From contig CACAAX010000003.1 of the NCBI GenBank assembly GCA_902530595.1, forward strand, positions 1 to 64,000: 64,000 bases of DNA, given 5' to 3'. A program made the position numbers and the translations under genes. Each line of letters begins with the position of its first letter. Positions within the stretch are counted from its first letter, which is position 1. Source of the DNA: an uncultured Alphaproteobacteria bacterium (GTDB lineage Bacteria > Pseudomonadota > Alphaproteobacteria > Rhodobacterales > Rhodobacteraceae). The notes beneath the pieces are model-generated. The model saw only the letters and a list, made by a program, of their open reading frames with translations. It did not search any database and was not told the DNA's origin. Shown in pieces: positions 18,151 to 26,688 of this stretch.

Positions 18151-19377
18151 CTAAGTGGCCTCCGAATACACAAGCTTTTCTTTGATAGGAAGGTGAATAA
18201 GGGCTGCAAAAACTGCGAGTGCGGCATCCAGTAGCCAGACGGTAGTATAGTCACCAGTAATATTGAAAAAGAAACCTCCAAGATATGCGCCAAGAAAGCC
18301 ACCGACCTGATGCGAAAAGAGTGCGAAGCCAAAAAGAGTTGCCATGAATTGTGGGCCAAACATCTTTCCTACCAGTCCAGCAGTTGCCGGAATAACAGAA
18401 AAATAGGTTAATCCTAAGGCAATAGAAAAAAGCATAACAGATAATAGGTCCTTAGGAGAGATAAGAAAAAGGAGCACAATTATACATCGAGCAAAGTACG
18501 TGTAAGCTAGAAAAAGTCGCATACTTCTTTTTGATATATACCAACCAGCAAATATGCTACCGACAATATTGAAAAGGCCTATAAGTCCTAAGGACCATCC
18601 TGAGACGGTAGGTGAAAAACCGCACACCTGGATGACACCTGGCATGTGGGTAGCTATAAAGGCTACATGAAACCCGCAAACGAAGAAACCTGTTACCAAG
18701 TAGATATAGCTTGGCGTTTTAATGGCAATATTGAGGGTTTCGGACAAGGTTCTGTCAGCAATATTATTAAGCGCCTTTTCTTTAGTCCTAGACCTGAGTA
18801 CAACAGATATGGGCAATAACAGTAATAAAATTAGAGATAAAAAGTATATACAATAAACCCAACCAAAAGTTACAATTATAAATCCCGCAATTGGCGCTAA
18901 AATTAATTGCCCTAAGGATGAGCCAGCATTTATAAAACCAAAAGCCATTCCAACTTTTTCCTGTGGTATAAGCTTATTTACTGAGGCAAGCACTACAGGA
19001 AGGCCAGCAATTCCAAGTCCAATAGATGCAATTACTCCTAAGGATATTGACAATGTAAATGCTGTAGTTGAATAAGGAATTAGTAGAGTGCCGAAAAGAA
19101 TAAGCAAGATCCCGATTATTAAAGTTTTCCCAGAACCATATTTATCTGCAATCATTCCTCCAAAGGGTGATATTGCACCCATAAATAGTTGGCCAAGAGC
19201 GAAGGCAAAACTGATTTGTAGGTAATTTAATGTTTCAGATTGGTTGATACCATCAATTGCAAGGGGAAGCGTGTTACGACTGCCAAACACTGCAGCTACA
19301 ATACACGAAGCCGCTATAATTATTAGAAAATATTTTTGGTCTGTACTTTGCTCTTTTGAGATCCCGGATGATGACAT
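18151..19377 (-). CDS. MFS transporter
   Basis: Major facilitator superfamily permease with about 12 membrane helices over 408 residues. The loop 2-3 signature is present as 'GGMIADKYGSGKTL' (about 73-86), and 'GLGIAGLPVVLASVNKLIPQEKVGMAFGFINAGSSLGQ' resembles the NarK/oxalate-formate (OFA) type sub-group. The carrier could move organic anions, but the substrate cannot be told from sequence. It is a single gene, divergent from purF with about 140 bases between. Confidence 0.85.
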   Translation of the reverse strand: MSSSGISKEQSTDQKYFLIIIAASCIVAAVFGSRNTLPLAIDGINQSETLNYLQISFAFALGQLFMGAISPFGGMIADKYGSGKTLIIGILLILFGTLLIPYSTTAFTLSISLGVIASIGLGIAGLPVVLASVNKLIPQEKVGMAFGFINAGSSLGQLILAPIAGFIIVTFGWVYCIYFLSLILLLLLPISVVLRSRTKEKALNNIADRTLSETLNIAIKTPSYIYLVTGFFVCGFHVAFIATHMPGVIQVCGFSPTVSGWSLGLIGLFNIVGSIFAGWYISKRSMRLFLAYTYFARCIIVLLFLISPKDLLSVMLFSIALGLTYFSVIPATAGLVGKMFGPQFMATLFGFALFSHQVGGFLGAYLGGFFFNITGDYTTVWLLDAALAVFAALIHLPIKEKLVYSEAT

Positions 19378-19515
19378 GATGAAATCTTTCTTAAGTTCCC
19401 AATAAGGGCTAAAAAAATTGTTTTGTAAAGAGAAATTAATTATCGTTTCAATTTAAGTGATTTCTCTTTAGCGACGTTGTGGTATGTTTATATTATTACA
19501 ATAGATGGAGAATCT

Positions 19516-20973
19516 GTGTTGGATCAGCTTGATGATGACCGACCGAAAGATGAGTGTGGAGTCTTTGGAATTTATGGGCATGATGATGCTGCAGCTATAA
19601 CTACACTTGGATTACATGCGCTTCAGCATAGAGGCCAGGAATCAGCTGGCATTGTTACGTTTGATAAGAATCATTTTCACGCAGAAAGAAGGATTGGTTT
19701 AGTAAGCGAACATTTCACCAAACAGAGTATTATAGATAGGCTTTCTGGAAATACAGCAATCGGCCATGTTCGTTATTCAACGACTGGAGGAACTGTATTG
19801 AGAAATGTACAGCCACTCTTTGCTGACCTAACGGTTGGAGGGTTTGCAATAGCGCATAATGGGAACCTTACAAATGGGCTCACATTACGGCACGAATTAA
19901 AAAAAGAAGGAGCGATCTTTCAATCTACGTCAGATACAGAAACTATTCTTCAACTAGTAGCACGATCAAAAAAAGGTAATACAATTTCACGATTTATCCA
20001 TGCACTTTCTCAGATCGAAGGTGCCTACGCTTTAGTTGCATTAACAAACAAAAAATTAATCGGGGTAAGAGATCCGTTAGGGATTAGGCCGCTGGTGCTT
20101 GGTCAATTAGACGGAAACTATATACTGACCTCAGAAACCTGCGCTTTAGACATTATTGGCGCAAAGTTTATTAGAGAGGTAGAAAATGGTGAGATTGTGG
20201 TAATAACTGACAATACTATCGAGAGTATTAAACCCTTTCCACAAGCCAAACCAAGGCCATGCATTTTCGAGTATATTTATTTTTCAAGACCTGACAGTAT
20301 CGTAGGAGGATTAAGTGTATACCAATGTCGGAAAGCCTTTGGTAAAGAATTGGCCAAGGAGTCTTTTGTACAGGCTGATATGGTTATACCCGTTCCAGAC
20401 AGTGGGGTGCCGGCTGCAATAGGCTATGCAGAACAGTCCGAGATCCCTTTTGAAACCGGTATTATTAGAAACCACTATGTCGGCCGAACATTTATTGAAC
20501 CCCAGCAGTCTATAAGAGCATTCTCGGTCAAGCTAAAGCATAACGCTAATAAGATTTTAGTTGATGGGAAAAAGGTAATATTAGTTGATGACTCACTAGT
20601 TAGAGGTACTACTTCTATAAAAATTGTTAGAATGATGCGAGATGCGGGAGCCCACGAGGTACATATGCGTATAGCTGCACCGCCTATAAAGTATCCAGAT
20701 TATTACGGGATTGACACGCCTGTAAAAGAAAATTTACTAGCGGCAAATTATGATCTTAATGAAATAAGGGATATGTTAGACGTTGATAGTATAGCCTACT
20801 TATCGATTGATGGCCTATACCGTGCAATGGGTCATAAAGATGGAAGAGATCCCAAAAGCCCGAGTTACACGGATCACTGTTTTACGGGTGATTATCCAAC
20901 TACCCTAATGGATCAAAGTGGAGAAGAAAATATCAGACAACTATCACTACTTTTTGAAACTGAAAAAGAATAA
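19516..20973 (+). CDS. purF: Amidophosphoribosyltransferase
   Basis: Catalyses the first committed step of de novo purine synthesis: PRPP + glutamine to phosphoribosylamine. I place the start at GTG 19516, with a GGAG ribosome site about seven bases before it; this gives a short 13-residue propeptide before the nucleophile Cys14 of 'DECGVFGIYG', normal for alphaproteobacterial PurF. The glutamine-amidotransferase domain continues with 'HRGQESAGIV' and 'GHVRYST'. The PRPP-binding motif 'VILVDDSLVRGTTS' lies in the C-terminal half. Total length about 485 residues is normal. It is alone, not in a pur operon. Confidence 0.96.
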   Translation: MLDQLDDDRPKDECGVFGIYGHDDAAAITTLGLHALQHRGQESAGIVTFDKNHFHAERRIGLVSEHFTKQSIIDRLSGNTAIGHVRYSTTGGTVLRNVQPLFADLTVGGFAIAHNGNLTNGLTLRHELKKEGAIFQSTSDTETILQLVARSKKGNTISRFIHALSQIEGAYALVALTNKKLIGVRDPLGIRPLVLGQLDGNYILTSETCALDIIGAKFIREVENGEIVVITDNTIESIKPFPQAKPRPCIFEYIYFSRPDSIVGGLSVYQCRKAFGKELAKESFVQADMVIPVPDSGVPAAIGYAEQSEIPFETGIIRNHYVGRTFIEPQQSIRAFSVKLKHNANKILVDGKKVILVDDSLVRGTTSIKIVRMMRDAGAHEVHMRIAAPPIKYPDYYGIDTPVKENLLAANYDLNEIRDMLDVDSIAYLSIDGLYRAMGHKDGRDPKSPSYTDHCFTGDYPTTLMDQSGEENIRQLSLLFETEKE

Positions 20974-20981
20974 GTAAGTTT

Positions 20982-21620
20982 TTATCTTACGACTGTAAAG
21001 GTTGCATCATTTTCTAGACTACTATCTCTCACAAATCGAGTTGGACCTAACTTAGATACACAAAAATCGATAACTTTTGACGCATTTGCGTAATAAATAT
21101 TTTGTGACGAAATTTTACTTTTTGTTGATGTTTGTAAGTTAAAAATCATAGCAGTTTTTGTGTAAGACCAGCATTCAGATAGGCAACTAAATAGATACTG
21201 TTCCCATAATGAAACGTTTGTTGTTGTAGCTAGGTTATAAGTACCAGACATAGTAACAAAGTCCTTTTTTGATGATGGTTTACTATCGATTATGAATCTA
21301 AGATTCGCCTCCGAAAACTTACTACGACAATGTTTTATAAACTTTGGATTAATATCAAAGCCCTCATAGTTAAACTTATTTTTGTTTTGGTTCCTACTTA
21401 GATAATCAGCGAAGGAACCGTATCCACAACCAATATCAGCAATTTCCAAGATAATATGGTTTTTTGAAATTTTCTGAATTTCCTTGAGGATTAGATCAAA
21501 TCGTTTTTCTTGACGCGCTGTTGAAGCCCAAAAAACTCCTTTAGCTGTAGGCCCAAACTTTTCAAACCTTTTTGAGTATTGAGAATTAATTTCAGTTTCT
21601 AATAATGCCCTGCTTGTCAT
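20982..21620 (-). CDS. Class I SAM-dependent methyltransferase
   Basis: A 212-residue Rossmann-fold methyltransferase. SAM-binding motif I is 'LEIADIGCGYGSFADYL' (about 54-70) and motif II is 'NYEGFDINPKFIKHC'. The rest has few conserved residues; the acceptor could be a small molecule or a macromolecule. It starts as 'MTSRALLETEINSQYSKRFEKFGPTAKGVFW', with the 'GxxxxGVFWAS' phrase also seen in small-molecule methyltransferases of marine bacteria. It converges on purF with eight bases between. Confidence 0.75.
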   Translation of the reverse strand: MTSRALLETEINSQYSKRFEKFGPTAKGVFWASTARQEKRFDLILKEIQKISKNHIILEIADIGCGYGSFADYLSRNQNKNKFNYEGFDINPKFIKHCRSKFSEANLRFIIDSKPSSKKDFVTMSGTYNLATTTNVSLWEQYLFSCLSECWSYTKTAMIFNLQTSTKSKISSQNIYYANASKVIDFCVSKLGPTRFVRDSSLENDATFTVVR

Positions 21621-21732
21621 TTTTTAAAACAATCAAATTACAATTCACTTAATCATGTAGTATATTCAAGTCGCCTGAGGAAAACCCTCTGCTACTAATT
21701 TAAACATAAAGAGAAGAATAGGAATATTAAAG

Positions 21733-22731
21733 ATGGGCACGAGTATGATGAAAGCTATAACCTATAGTGAATTCGGTATATCGACTGATGTACTAAAATT
21801 AAAAGAACTACCGATTCCAAAAGCAGGTAAAGGTGAAGTACAAGTTTCTCTCCAATTCTCTGGTTCCAACCCATCAGATGCAAAATCAAGAGCAGGTAAT
21901 CGACCTGGAGTTACAAAACCACAGTTTGAGCAGATCATTCCAAACTCTGATGGCTCTGGGGTTATTACTGCTGTTGGAGAGGGCGTTCAGGAAAGTCGAA
22001 TTGGACAAAGAGTGTGGATTTGGAACGGTCAATGGCAACGACCAAATGGAACTGCAGCAGAGTATATTACGGTTCCAAGTACTCAAGCTGTCGAAATGCC
22101 CAAGGATATGTCTTTTGAAACAGGAGCATGTTTAGGAATTCCTGGGCTTACTGCATCTTATTGCACCTTAGGAGATGGGGAACTGAATGGAAAAACAGTA
22201 TTTGTATCGGGAGGAGCAGGAGCAGTAGGACATACGTGCATACAGTTGGCCAAATGGTCTGGTGCTAATGTAATCGCCTCCGGATCTGAAAATGGGTTCG
22301 AACACATTCGGGAAGCGGGTGCAGATCATCTATTTGATTATAGAGATCCCGATTTATCCAAAAAGATTTTAGATATATGTCCGTCAGGAGTTGACCGAGC
22401 AATAGAAGTGGAATTTGGGGAGAATGTTAACCTTTTACATAAGATCGTTAGAAAAAATGGCGAAATTTCTTTGTACGGAGGTGCTAAGAATATGAATCCA
22501 ACATTTCCTTTTGGACCCTACCTTTTCAAGGCTTTAAAGATTAATATTGCATTGATTTATATTTTGCCTAAGCAAGACAGAGATCTTGCCATACAAGCGC
22601 TGCATGATGCTCATTCAGACGGTGCTCTCAAGATGGCGGTTGGTGGTGTTTTTAACCTTGAGGAATGCGCCTTATCTCATGATGCGACTCTTACTCCAGG
22701 TAGGAAAGGTAGTGTTCTTCTTAAGATTTAA
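21733..22731 (+). CDS. Quinone oxidoreductase-like medium-chain dehydrogenase
   Basis: A zinc-free NADPH-dependent member of the MDR family (quinone oxidoreductase/zeta-crystallin type). The N-terminal GroES-like domain is followed by the Rossmann domain with 'GKTVFVSGGAGAVGHTCIQLAKW' (about 153-175), the nucleotide-binding loop. No zinc-ligand Cys/His set is apparent. Length 332 is normal. Start at ATG 21733 with AGGAAT upstream; ATG 21748 in the same frame is equally possible. The physiological substrate is unknown; enals and quinones are typical for relatives. A strong inverted repeat lies 3' of the gene. Confidence 0.87.
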   Translation: MGTSMMKAITYSEFGISTDVLKLKELPIPKAGKGEVQVSLQFSGSNPSDAKSRAGNRPGVTKPQFEQIIPNSDGSGVITAVGEGVQESRIGQRVWIWNGQWQRPNGTAAEYITVPSTQAVEMPKDMSFETGACLGIPGLTASYCTLGDGELNGKTVFVSGGAGAVGHTCIQLAKWSGANVIASGSENGFEHIREAGADHLFDYRDPDLSKKILDICPSGVDRAIEVEFGENVNLLHKIVRKNGEISLYGGAKNMNPTFPFGPYLFKALKINIALIYILPKQDRDLAIQALHDAHSDGALKMAVGGVFNLEECALSHDATLTPGRKGSVLLKI

Positions 22732-22774
22732 TGGATTTCTAGCTATTGAGCTTTGATCTATATCTAAATATTGT

Positions 22775-22801
22775 TTCTGGGGACAAAAAGTGTCCCCAGA
22801 A
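22775..22801. terminator. Perfect hairpin between convergent genes, probable terminator
   Basis: Stem of 11 base pairs, TTCTGGGGACA then AAAAG loop then TGTCCCCAGAA, located between the stops of the quinone oxidoreductase gene (22731) and the convergent barrel protein gene (22813). The stem is GC-rich compared with its surroundings. A run of T is poor on both sides, so it is a bidirectional terminator or a 3'-end stabilising hairpin. Confidence 0.6.
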
Positions 22802-22812
22802 GGTATAAAAGT

Positions 22813-23433
22813 TTACATTATATTTAAAACTCGTGACATTTTGAGAGTACCTAGCTCATTTGCTTTCGTAACAAGATTCTGAAAATCCTGATTTTCAACC
22901 ATAGCATCCAGCGCGCTGCCCATATGATCTATTGAAGTAAATCTATATGTAATACCTATCATTTCGTGATCTGCTGCAATCACAGGCATTACTACTCCAA
23001 TTGAAACATCTACTTTCTTGAAAAGAGCCTCCAATTCTGGTGCCATGGCTAGCATATCTTTTACTTTACCTCTCTGCACATGATATCCTCTGTTAATTAA
23101 TATCGCCGCTGGTTTAGCGGGTGGATCACCATAGACAGACCTATATAAATCTGGTCCCATTATATCGCCAGCAGGATTCACTGCTCTTTCCATAAATAGT
23201 TTCGCTAATTCAGGATCTGCTGAGTACTTTTGAAATGAAGTGGTAGCTTCTGAAAAACTATTGTACATGTTTATCATTAGATAATTTCCTGCTCCAGCTC
23301 CCCCTCCAATTTTAAAAATACGTGACGCTGCTCCATGTCTTGCCATCACACCAGAAGCTCTTCGCAAACGCTCTTCCATGAGTGTTTCTTTTCCGGCTGA
23401 CGGTGACATTTCTCTCACTGATATTACTTTCAT
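22813..23433 (-). CDS. Tandem dimeric alpha/beta barrel protein
   Basis: A 206-residue protein made of two ferredoxin-like halves. The first half holds 'GVMARHGAASRIFKIGGGAGAGNYLMINMYNSFSEATTSF' (about 28-67), the second 'DVSIGVVMPVIAADHEMIGITYRFTSIDHMGSALDAM' (about 140-176); both show the beta-helix-beta layout of NIPSNAP/DUF6854-like proteins. No catalytic residues can be assigned. It is a lone gene with a strong GGAGGGA ribosome site. Function unknown. Confidence 0.6.
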   Translation of the reverse strand: MKVISVREMSPSAGKETLMEERLRRASGVMARHGAASRIFKIGGGAGAGNYLMINMYNSFSEATTSFQKYSADPELAKLFMERAVNPAGDIMGPDLYRSVYGDPPAKPAAILINRGYHVQRGKVKDMLAMAPELEALFKKVDVSIGVVMPVIAADHEMIGITYRFTSIDHMGSALDAMVENQDFQNLVTKANELGTLKMSRVLNIM

Positions 23434-23562
23434 AAGTCCCTCCTTTGGTTAAGTTCAAATTGTGTACTATATTATCATTTGTTTGTGACAAATATATAAA
23501 AACTTTCTTGCACTAAAAAATTAATGATAGGGTAGTTTGATCTGGTTAGAAAAGTTTTATGC

Positions 23563-24081
23563 ATGAAAAAAACCCTCATTATATATTCCACTACAGATGG
23601 GCAAACAAAAAGAATATGTGACCGAATTATAGAGTTTTCTAAGAGAAAATCGGAAATAACTTTATGTGAAATAGAAAATGCTTCTGAGATTGATTTGACT
23701 CAATATAGAAAAGTAGTGATTGGAGCTAGCATTAGATATGGAAAACATAATCCGCTAGTGTATGAGTTTGTTAAAGTAAATAGAGATGAGTTAGAAAAAA
23801 AATCTACTGCTTTTTTCACAGTGAATGTTGTTGCGAGAAAAATGGAAAAAAACCAACCGGATACTAATCCCTATATGAAGAAATTCTTAGAGTTATCAGG
23901 GTGGCAACCGGATAAATTAGCTGTTTTTGCAGGAAGGATTGACTATCCTAGTTACCGGTTTTTAGACCGCCTAATCATTAGATTTATCATGCTCATAACA
24001 AAGGGTCCGACCGATACAAGCCAGACGTATGAGTTCACTGACTGGAACAAAGTTGCAAAGTTTGCAAAGGAAGTTTTATAA
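23563..24081 (+). CDS. hemG: Protoporphyrinogen IX dehydrogenase, flavodoxin type
   Basis: HemG oxidises protoporphyrinogen IX to protoporphyrin IX in haem synthesis, using FMN and passing electrons to quinone. The sequence follows Escherichia coli HemG throughout: 'LIIYSTTDGQTKRI' (FMN phosphate loop, 5-18), 'VVIGASIRYGKHNPLVYEFV' (about 50-69), 'AFFTVNVVARKMEKNQPDTNPY' (about 86-107), 'IDYPSYRFLDRLIIRFIMLIT' with the characteristic basic insertion, and 'FTDWNKVAKFA' at the end. Length 172 is close to the 181 of E. coli. The 'ARK' and the long insert separate it from ordinary flavodoxins. Most alphaproteobacteria use HemJ instead, which makes this unusual. Confidence 0.9.
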   Translation: MKKTLIIYSTTDGQTKRICDRIIEFSKRKSEITLCEIENASEIDLTQYRKVVIGASIRYGKHNPLVYEFVKVNRDELEKKSTAFFTVNVVARKMEKNQPDTNPYMKKFLELSGWQPDKLAVFAGRIDYPSYRFLDRLIIRFIMLITKGPTDTSQTYEFTDWNKVAKFAKEVL

Positions 24082-24090
24082 ATTTAAAAC

Positions 24091-24116
24091 TGGGAGAGGG
24101 CAGTTACCCCCTCCCA
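24091..24116. terminator. Bidirectional terminator between hemG and the hsp20 gene
   Basis: A 10-base stem TGGGAGAGGG / CCCCCTCCCA with one mismatch and a six-base loop lies in the 42-base gap between the two convergent stop codons. It is followed by TTAATTTTATTT on the plus strand and preceded by A-rich sequence that gives T on the minus strand, so it can terminate in both directions. Confidence 0.75.
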
Positions 24117-24123
24117 ATTAATT

Positions 24124-24573
24124 TTATTTAATTTTTATAAGGCGAGGCTTCTTTTCTTCTGGAACTACTCTCTCTAATTCTATTGAGAGCATTCCGTCTT
24201 TCAAAGCCCCGTCTTTAACGACTATATCGTCGGCTAAAGTGAATTTCCGAGTAAAATTTCTGGAAGCAATACCTCGGTAAACTTTATTATCGCTTTCTTC
24301 AACTGTTTTGATTGATTTGATTGTCAAAACGCCATCTGCTAATTCAACGTCTATATCAGATTTGTTGTAGCCGGCTAACGCCATTTCTATTGTATATTTA
24401 TAATCATCGTGCTGTACGATGTTATAATGGGGAAATCCCACATTAGTATCACTTTGATGTGCTGCGTAGTCCCAAAGGCGATCGAACGTCTTATCAAAAC
24501 CAACGGCAAAGGGTGAAAATGTATTAGTGTCGAATGCCTGTAAGGCACTTCTTAGTGTGCTTAAACTATTCAT
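24124..24573 (-). CDS. ibpA: Small heat-shock protein, Hsp20/IbpA type
   Basis: ATP-independent chaperone that holds unfolding proteins. The N-terminus 'FSPFAVGFDKTFDRLWDYAA' (about 20-39) matches the IbpA/HspA class-A proteins of Proteobacteria. The alpha-crystallin domain follows (about 50-135), with 'MALAGYNKSDIDVELADGVLTIK', 'YRGIASRNFTRKFTLADDIVV' and the 'GALKDGMLSIELERVVPEE' end. The C-terminal IxI-type anchor is 'LIKIK'. Length 149 is typical. The 5' leader has the features of a ROSE RNA thermometer (separate entry). Confidence 0.93.
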   Translation of the reverse strand: MNSLSTLRSALQAFDTNTFSPFAVGFDKTFDRLWDYAAHQSDTNVGFPHYNIVQHDDYKYTIEMALAGYNKSDIDVELADGVLTIKSIKTVEESDNKVYRGIASRNFTRKFTLADDIVVKDGALKDGMLSIELERVVPEEKKPRLIKIK

Positions 24574-24645
24574 TATTATCTCCTTTATTAAGCAAGATTT
24601 ATGTGAGTAGACCCTATAAGGCGTCTACATCATATAGATGGGTAC
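24574..24645 (-). promoter_or_regulatory. ROSE-like RNA thermometer in the hsp20 leader
   Basis: On the minus strand the ribosome site AGGAGA (24579-24584) is preceded by TTGCT (24591-24595) with a short TAATAA loop between. ROSE elements of alpha- and gammaproteobacterial small heat-shock genes use exactly a U-U/C-G-C-U strand to pair with AGGA, opening at high temperature. Further 5' is a second hairpin with arms GTAGAC and GTCTAC (24607-24628). Both the sequence and the position before an IbpA-type gene fit; folding energy was not calculated. Confidence 0.62.
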
Positions 24646-24688
24646 TGAAAAAAAAATTACAAGATGTATGCTTGTAAAAAGTGTGTTT

Positions 24689-26488
24689 TTATTTTTCCGT
24701 TAGCCCATAAGGTTTGAGGGCAGATATTAACTCGTTAAGATATGTTTTATCACGCGCAGTAATATATTCTTTATGAATTATTTCACCTGTTTTACCCTTT
24801 CCGTCGATGCCTTTATGTAGCTCGAACATTTTTTTTGCTTTCTTCTTACTTCCCTTCAACTCATACAGATAAGCAAGCTGCAAATATAATGTTTGGTCAA
24901 CCCCACTCCAATTATGCTTTTCATTTAATTTCGTAAGAGCGAAGCTCTCAGATTTCTCATATTGTTTATTTTCAATTAAAGCGTGATTGTACATATAATA
25001 TATCCATGCCGCATGGTGGGGATTCGACAACATTATTTTTTCATAGTTTTCAATTGCTTCTTCTAACCTGCCACAGGAGTGAATAACTAGATTTGCCATA
25101 CCTAAATCTGAATGATCTTTTGAAGCTTGTAATAGAGAAGGTATCCTTCCACAGGCTTCATCATACTTTTTTAAAAATAATTCAATTAAGCCTCCTAGAG
25201 CTTTAGGTGTTGTCCATTCGGGAAACTCATCAATAGCATTCAATGCAATGGTATAGGCTTTCTCCATATCCTTTTTTGGGTTGTCAGAGGTCCTCATTGT
25301 AACTTTTCTCCAATTAACCCAAGCCATCATAAAATTTAATCGCCGGTTTCCGGGATCTAGCTCAATAGCTTTTCTCCAAAGCTTTTCAGCTTTTTGACTT
25401 CCCTCCACAGTTTTAAGGCCAAAAGCAGACCAAGCGTTAAGATAATTTCTATACGCTTCTGGGTTTGTAAAATAGTTTACATCGGATAGCTGTGAACCCC
25501 GTGTTTTAACGCTGAGTTGTTCCAGAATTGCTAAACTTATCTTTTCTTGAACAGGGAAAAGCTGTTTTAATTCTCCAAAATCAAAAATCTTTGACCATAC
25601 AACCTCACTTTTCTTAAGATCAGTCATTTGCAAAGTGACACGAAAGGCTCCCTCGGTACCCTGAACATCTCCTCTCAAAAGATATTGAACCCCATAGTTC
25701 TGTGAGATTTCTTCGTCAGTGTAATTTTTTTCTTGAACATATTTTCCAGTGCTGGAAGAGGATACTAATATTGAGTCATTAATGGATAATGTGGATATTA
25801 TATTGCTTGTTACCCCAAAACCGATGAAGTCATTATCAGAATTGCCTGTTTGATTTTCAAAAGGTATTACCAAAATTGAGGGTTTATCAATTGGCATTGT
25901 TTGGGTTTTGCTTACTGGTGTTGTATCTGATTGGAGATAAAAAATAATTCCAATAATTACAACTGCGAATACGGAGGCTACGATCCCTAAATTGCGTAGT
26001 ACCGGCTTTGAAGATGTTCTCAGAACTCGCTTCTGTGATTTACTCAAAAGAATATCATAGGCATGAAATTCATTTTCTTTAACTTTTTGTAAACCAAGAT
26101 CATTGAAGGATAAATCTACTTTTCCTTTAACCAAATCAAAAATTGACTTGGAAATTGTTACTCCTGAGGGTTGAGCCAAGGCCTCTAGTCTCGCTGCAAT
26201 ATTAACACCGTCTCCAAGAAGATTTCGCTTCTCTTTTATTACGTCGCCCATATGTATTCCGACACGAAATTGTAGCTTAATCGGAAGATCATTCTGAGAG
26301 TAAAATTCATAAAGTCGTTCTTGAAATTCAGATGCGCATTCAACAGCAGATACGGCGCTAGGAAATTCGGCAAAGAAAGAGTCTCCGCCAGAATTAAAAA
26401 GCCGGCCTTCATATTTTTTGAACAGATCTTTAAGAATATTTTCGCACGCTCGCAGAGTTTTTACAGACTCATCCTCATTTTTTTCCAT
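24689..26488 (-). CDS. Class III nucleotidyl cyclase with TPR C-terminus (start uncertain)
   Basis: Signal-transduction cyclase of the type widespread in alphaproteobacteria: cytoplasmic cyclase domain (1-145), one membrane helix ('GIVASVFAVVIIGIIFYL', about 168-185), a FlgO/TolB-N-like domain (about 205-330, 'SILVIPFENQTGNSDNDF') and TPR repeats (about 345-590). Second metal Asp36 lies in 'SGGDSFFAEF' and 'GDGVNIAARLE' is the transition-state region. The first ATG leaves out the strand with the first metal Asp. That strand ('IAVIFATDVVGYSK') is encoded in frame upstream to about 26545, but no ATG, GTG or TTG precedes it before a stop at 26594-26596. See finding. Substrate ATP or GTP not settled. 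Confidence 0.82.
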   Translation of the reverse strand: MEKNEDESVKTLRACENILKDLFKKYEGRLFNSGGDSFFAEFPSAVSAVECASEFQERLYEFYSQNDLPIKLQFRVGIHMGDVIKEKRNLLGDGVNIAARLEALAQPSGVTISKSIFDLVKGKVDLSFNDLGLQKVKENEFHAYDILLSKSQKRVLRTSSKPVLRNLGIVASVFAVVIIGIIFYLQSDTTPVSKTQTMPIDKPSILVIPFENQTGNSDNDFIGFGVTSNIISTLSINDSILVSSSSTGKYVQEKNYTDEEISQNYGVQYLLRGDVQGTEGAFRVTLQMTDLKKSEVVWSKIFDFGELKQLFPVQEKISLAILEQLSVKTRGSQLSDVNYFTNPEAYRNYLNAWSAFGLKTVEGSQKAEKLWRKAIELDPGNRRLNFMMAWVNWRKVTMRTSDNPKKDMEKAYTIALNAIDEFPEWTTPKALGGLIELFLKKYDEACGRIPSLLQASKDHSDLGMANLVIHSCGRLEEAIENYEKIMLSNPHHAAWIYYMYNHALIENKQYEKSESFALTKLNEKHNWSGVDQTLYLQLAYLYELKGSKKKAKKMFELHKGIDGKGKTGEIIHKEYITARDKTYLNELISALKPYGLTEK

Positions 26489-26688
26489 ATGCTTGCTATA
26501 GCCAACAACGTCAGTTGCAAAAATAACTGCTATTTTTCTATTTATGGTGTTAATGGTTCTGCTCTCATAGAAGTTTATATAAAGAACTACAAATCAAATA
26601 TATCGCAAATGGGTAATTTGTGTATAGTAAATTTGTCTGATAAGCGGTTCTAAGTAGCGAAATTATTAACAAAAATGGAGTGGGCGCA

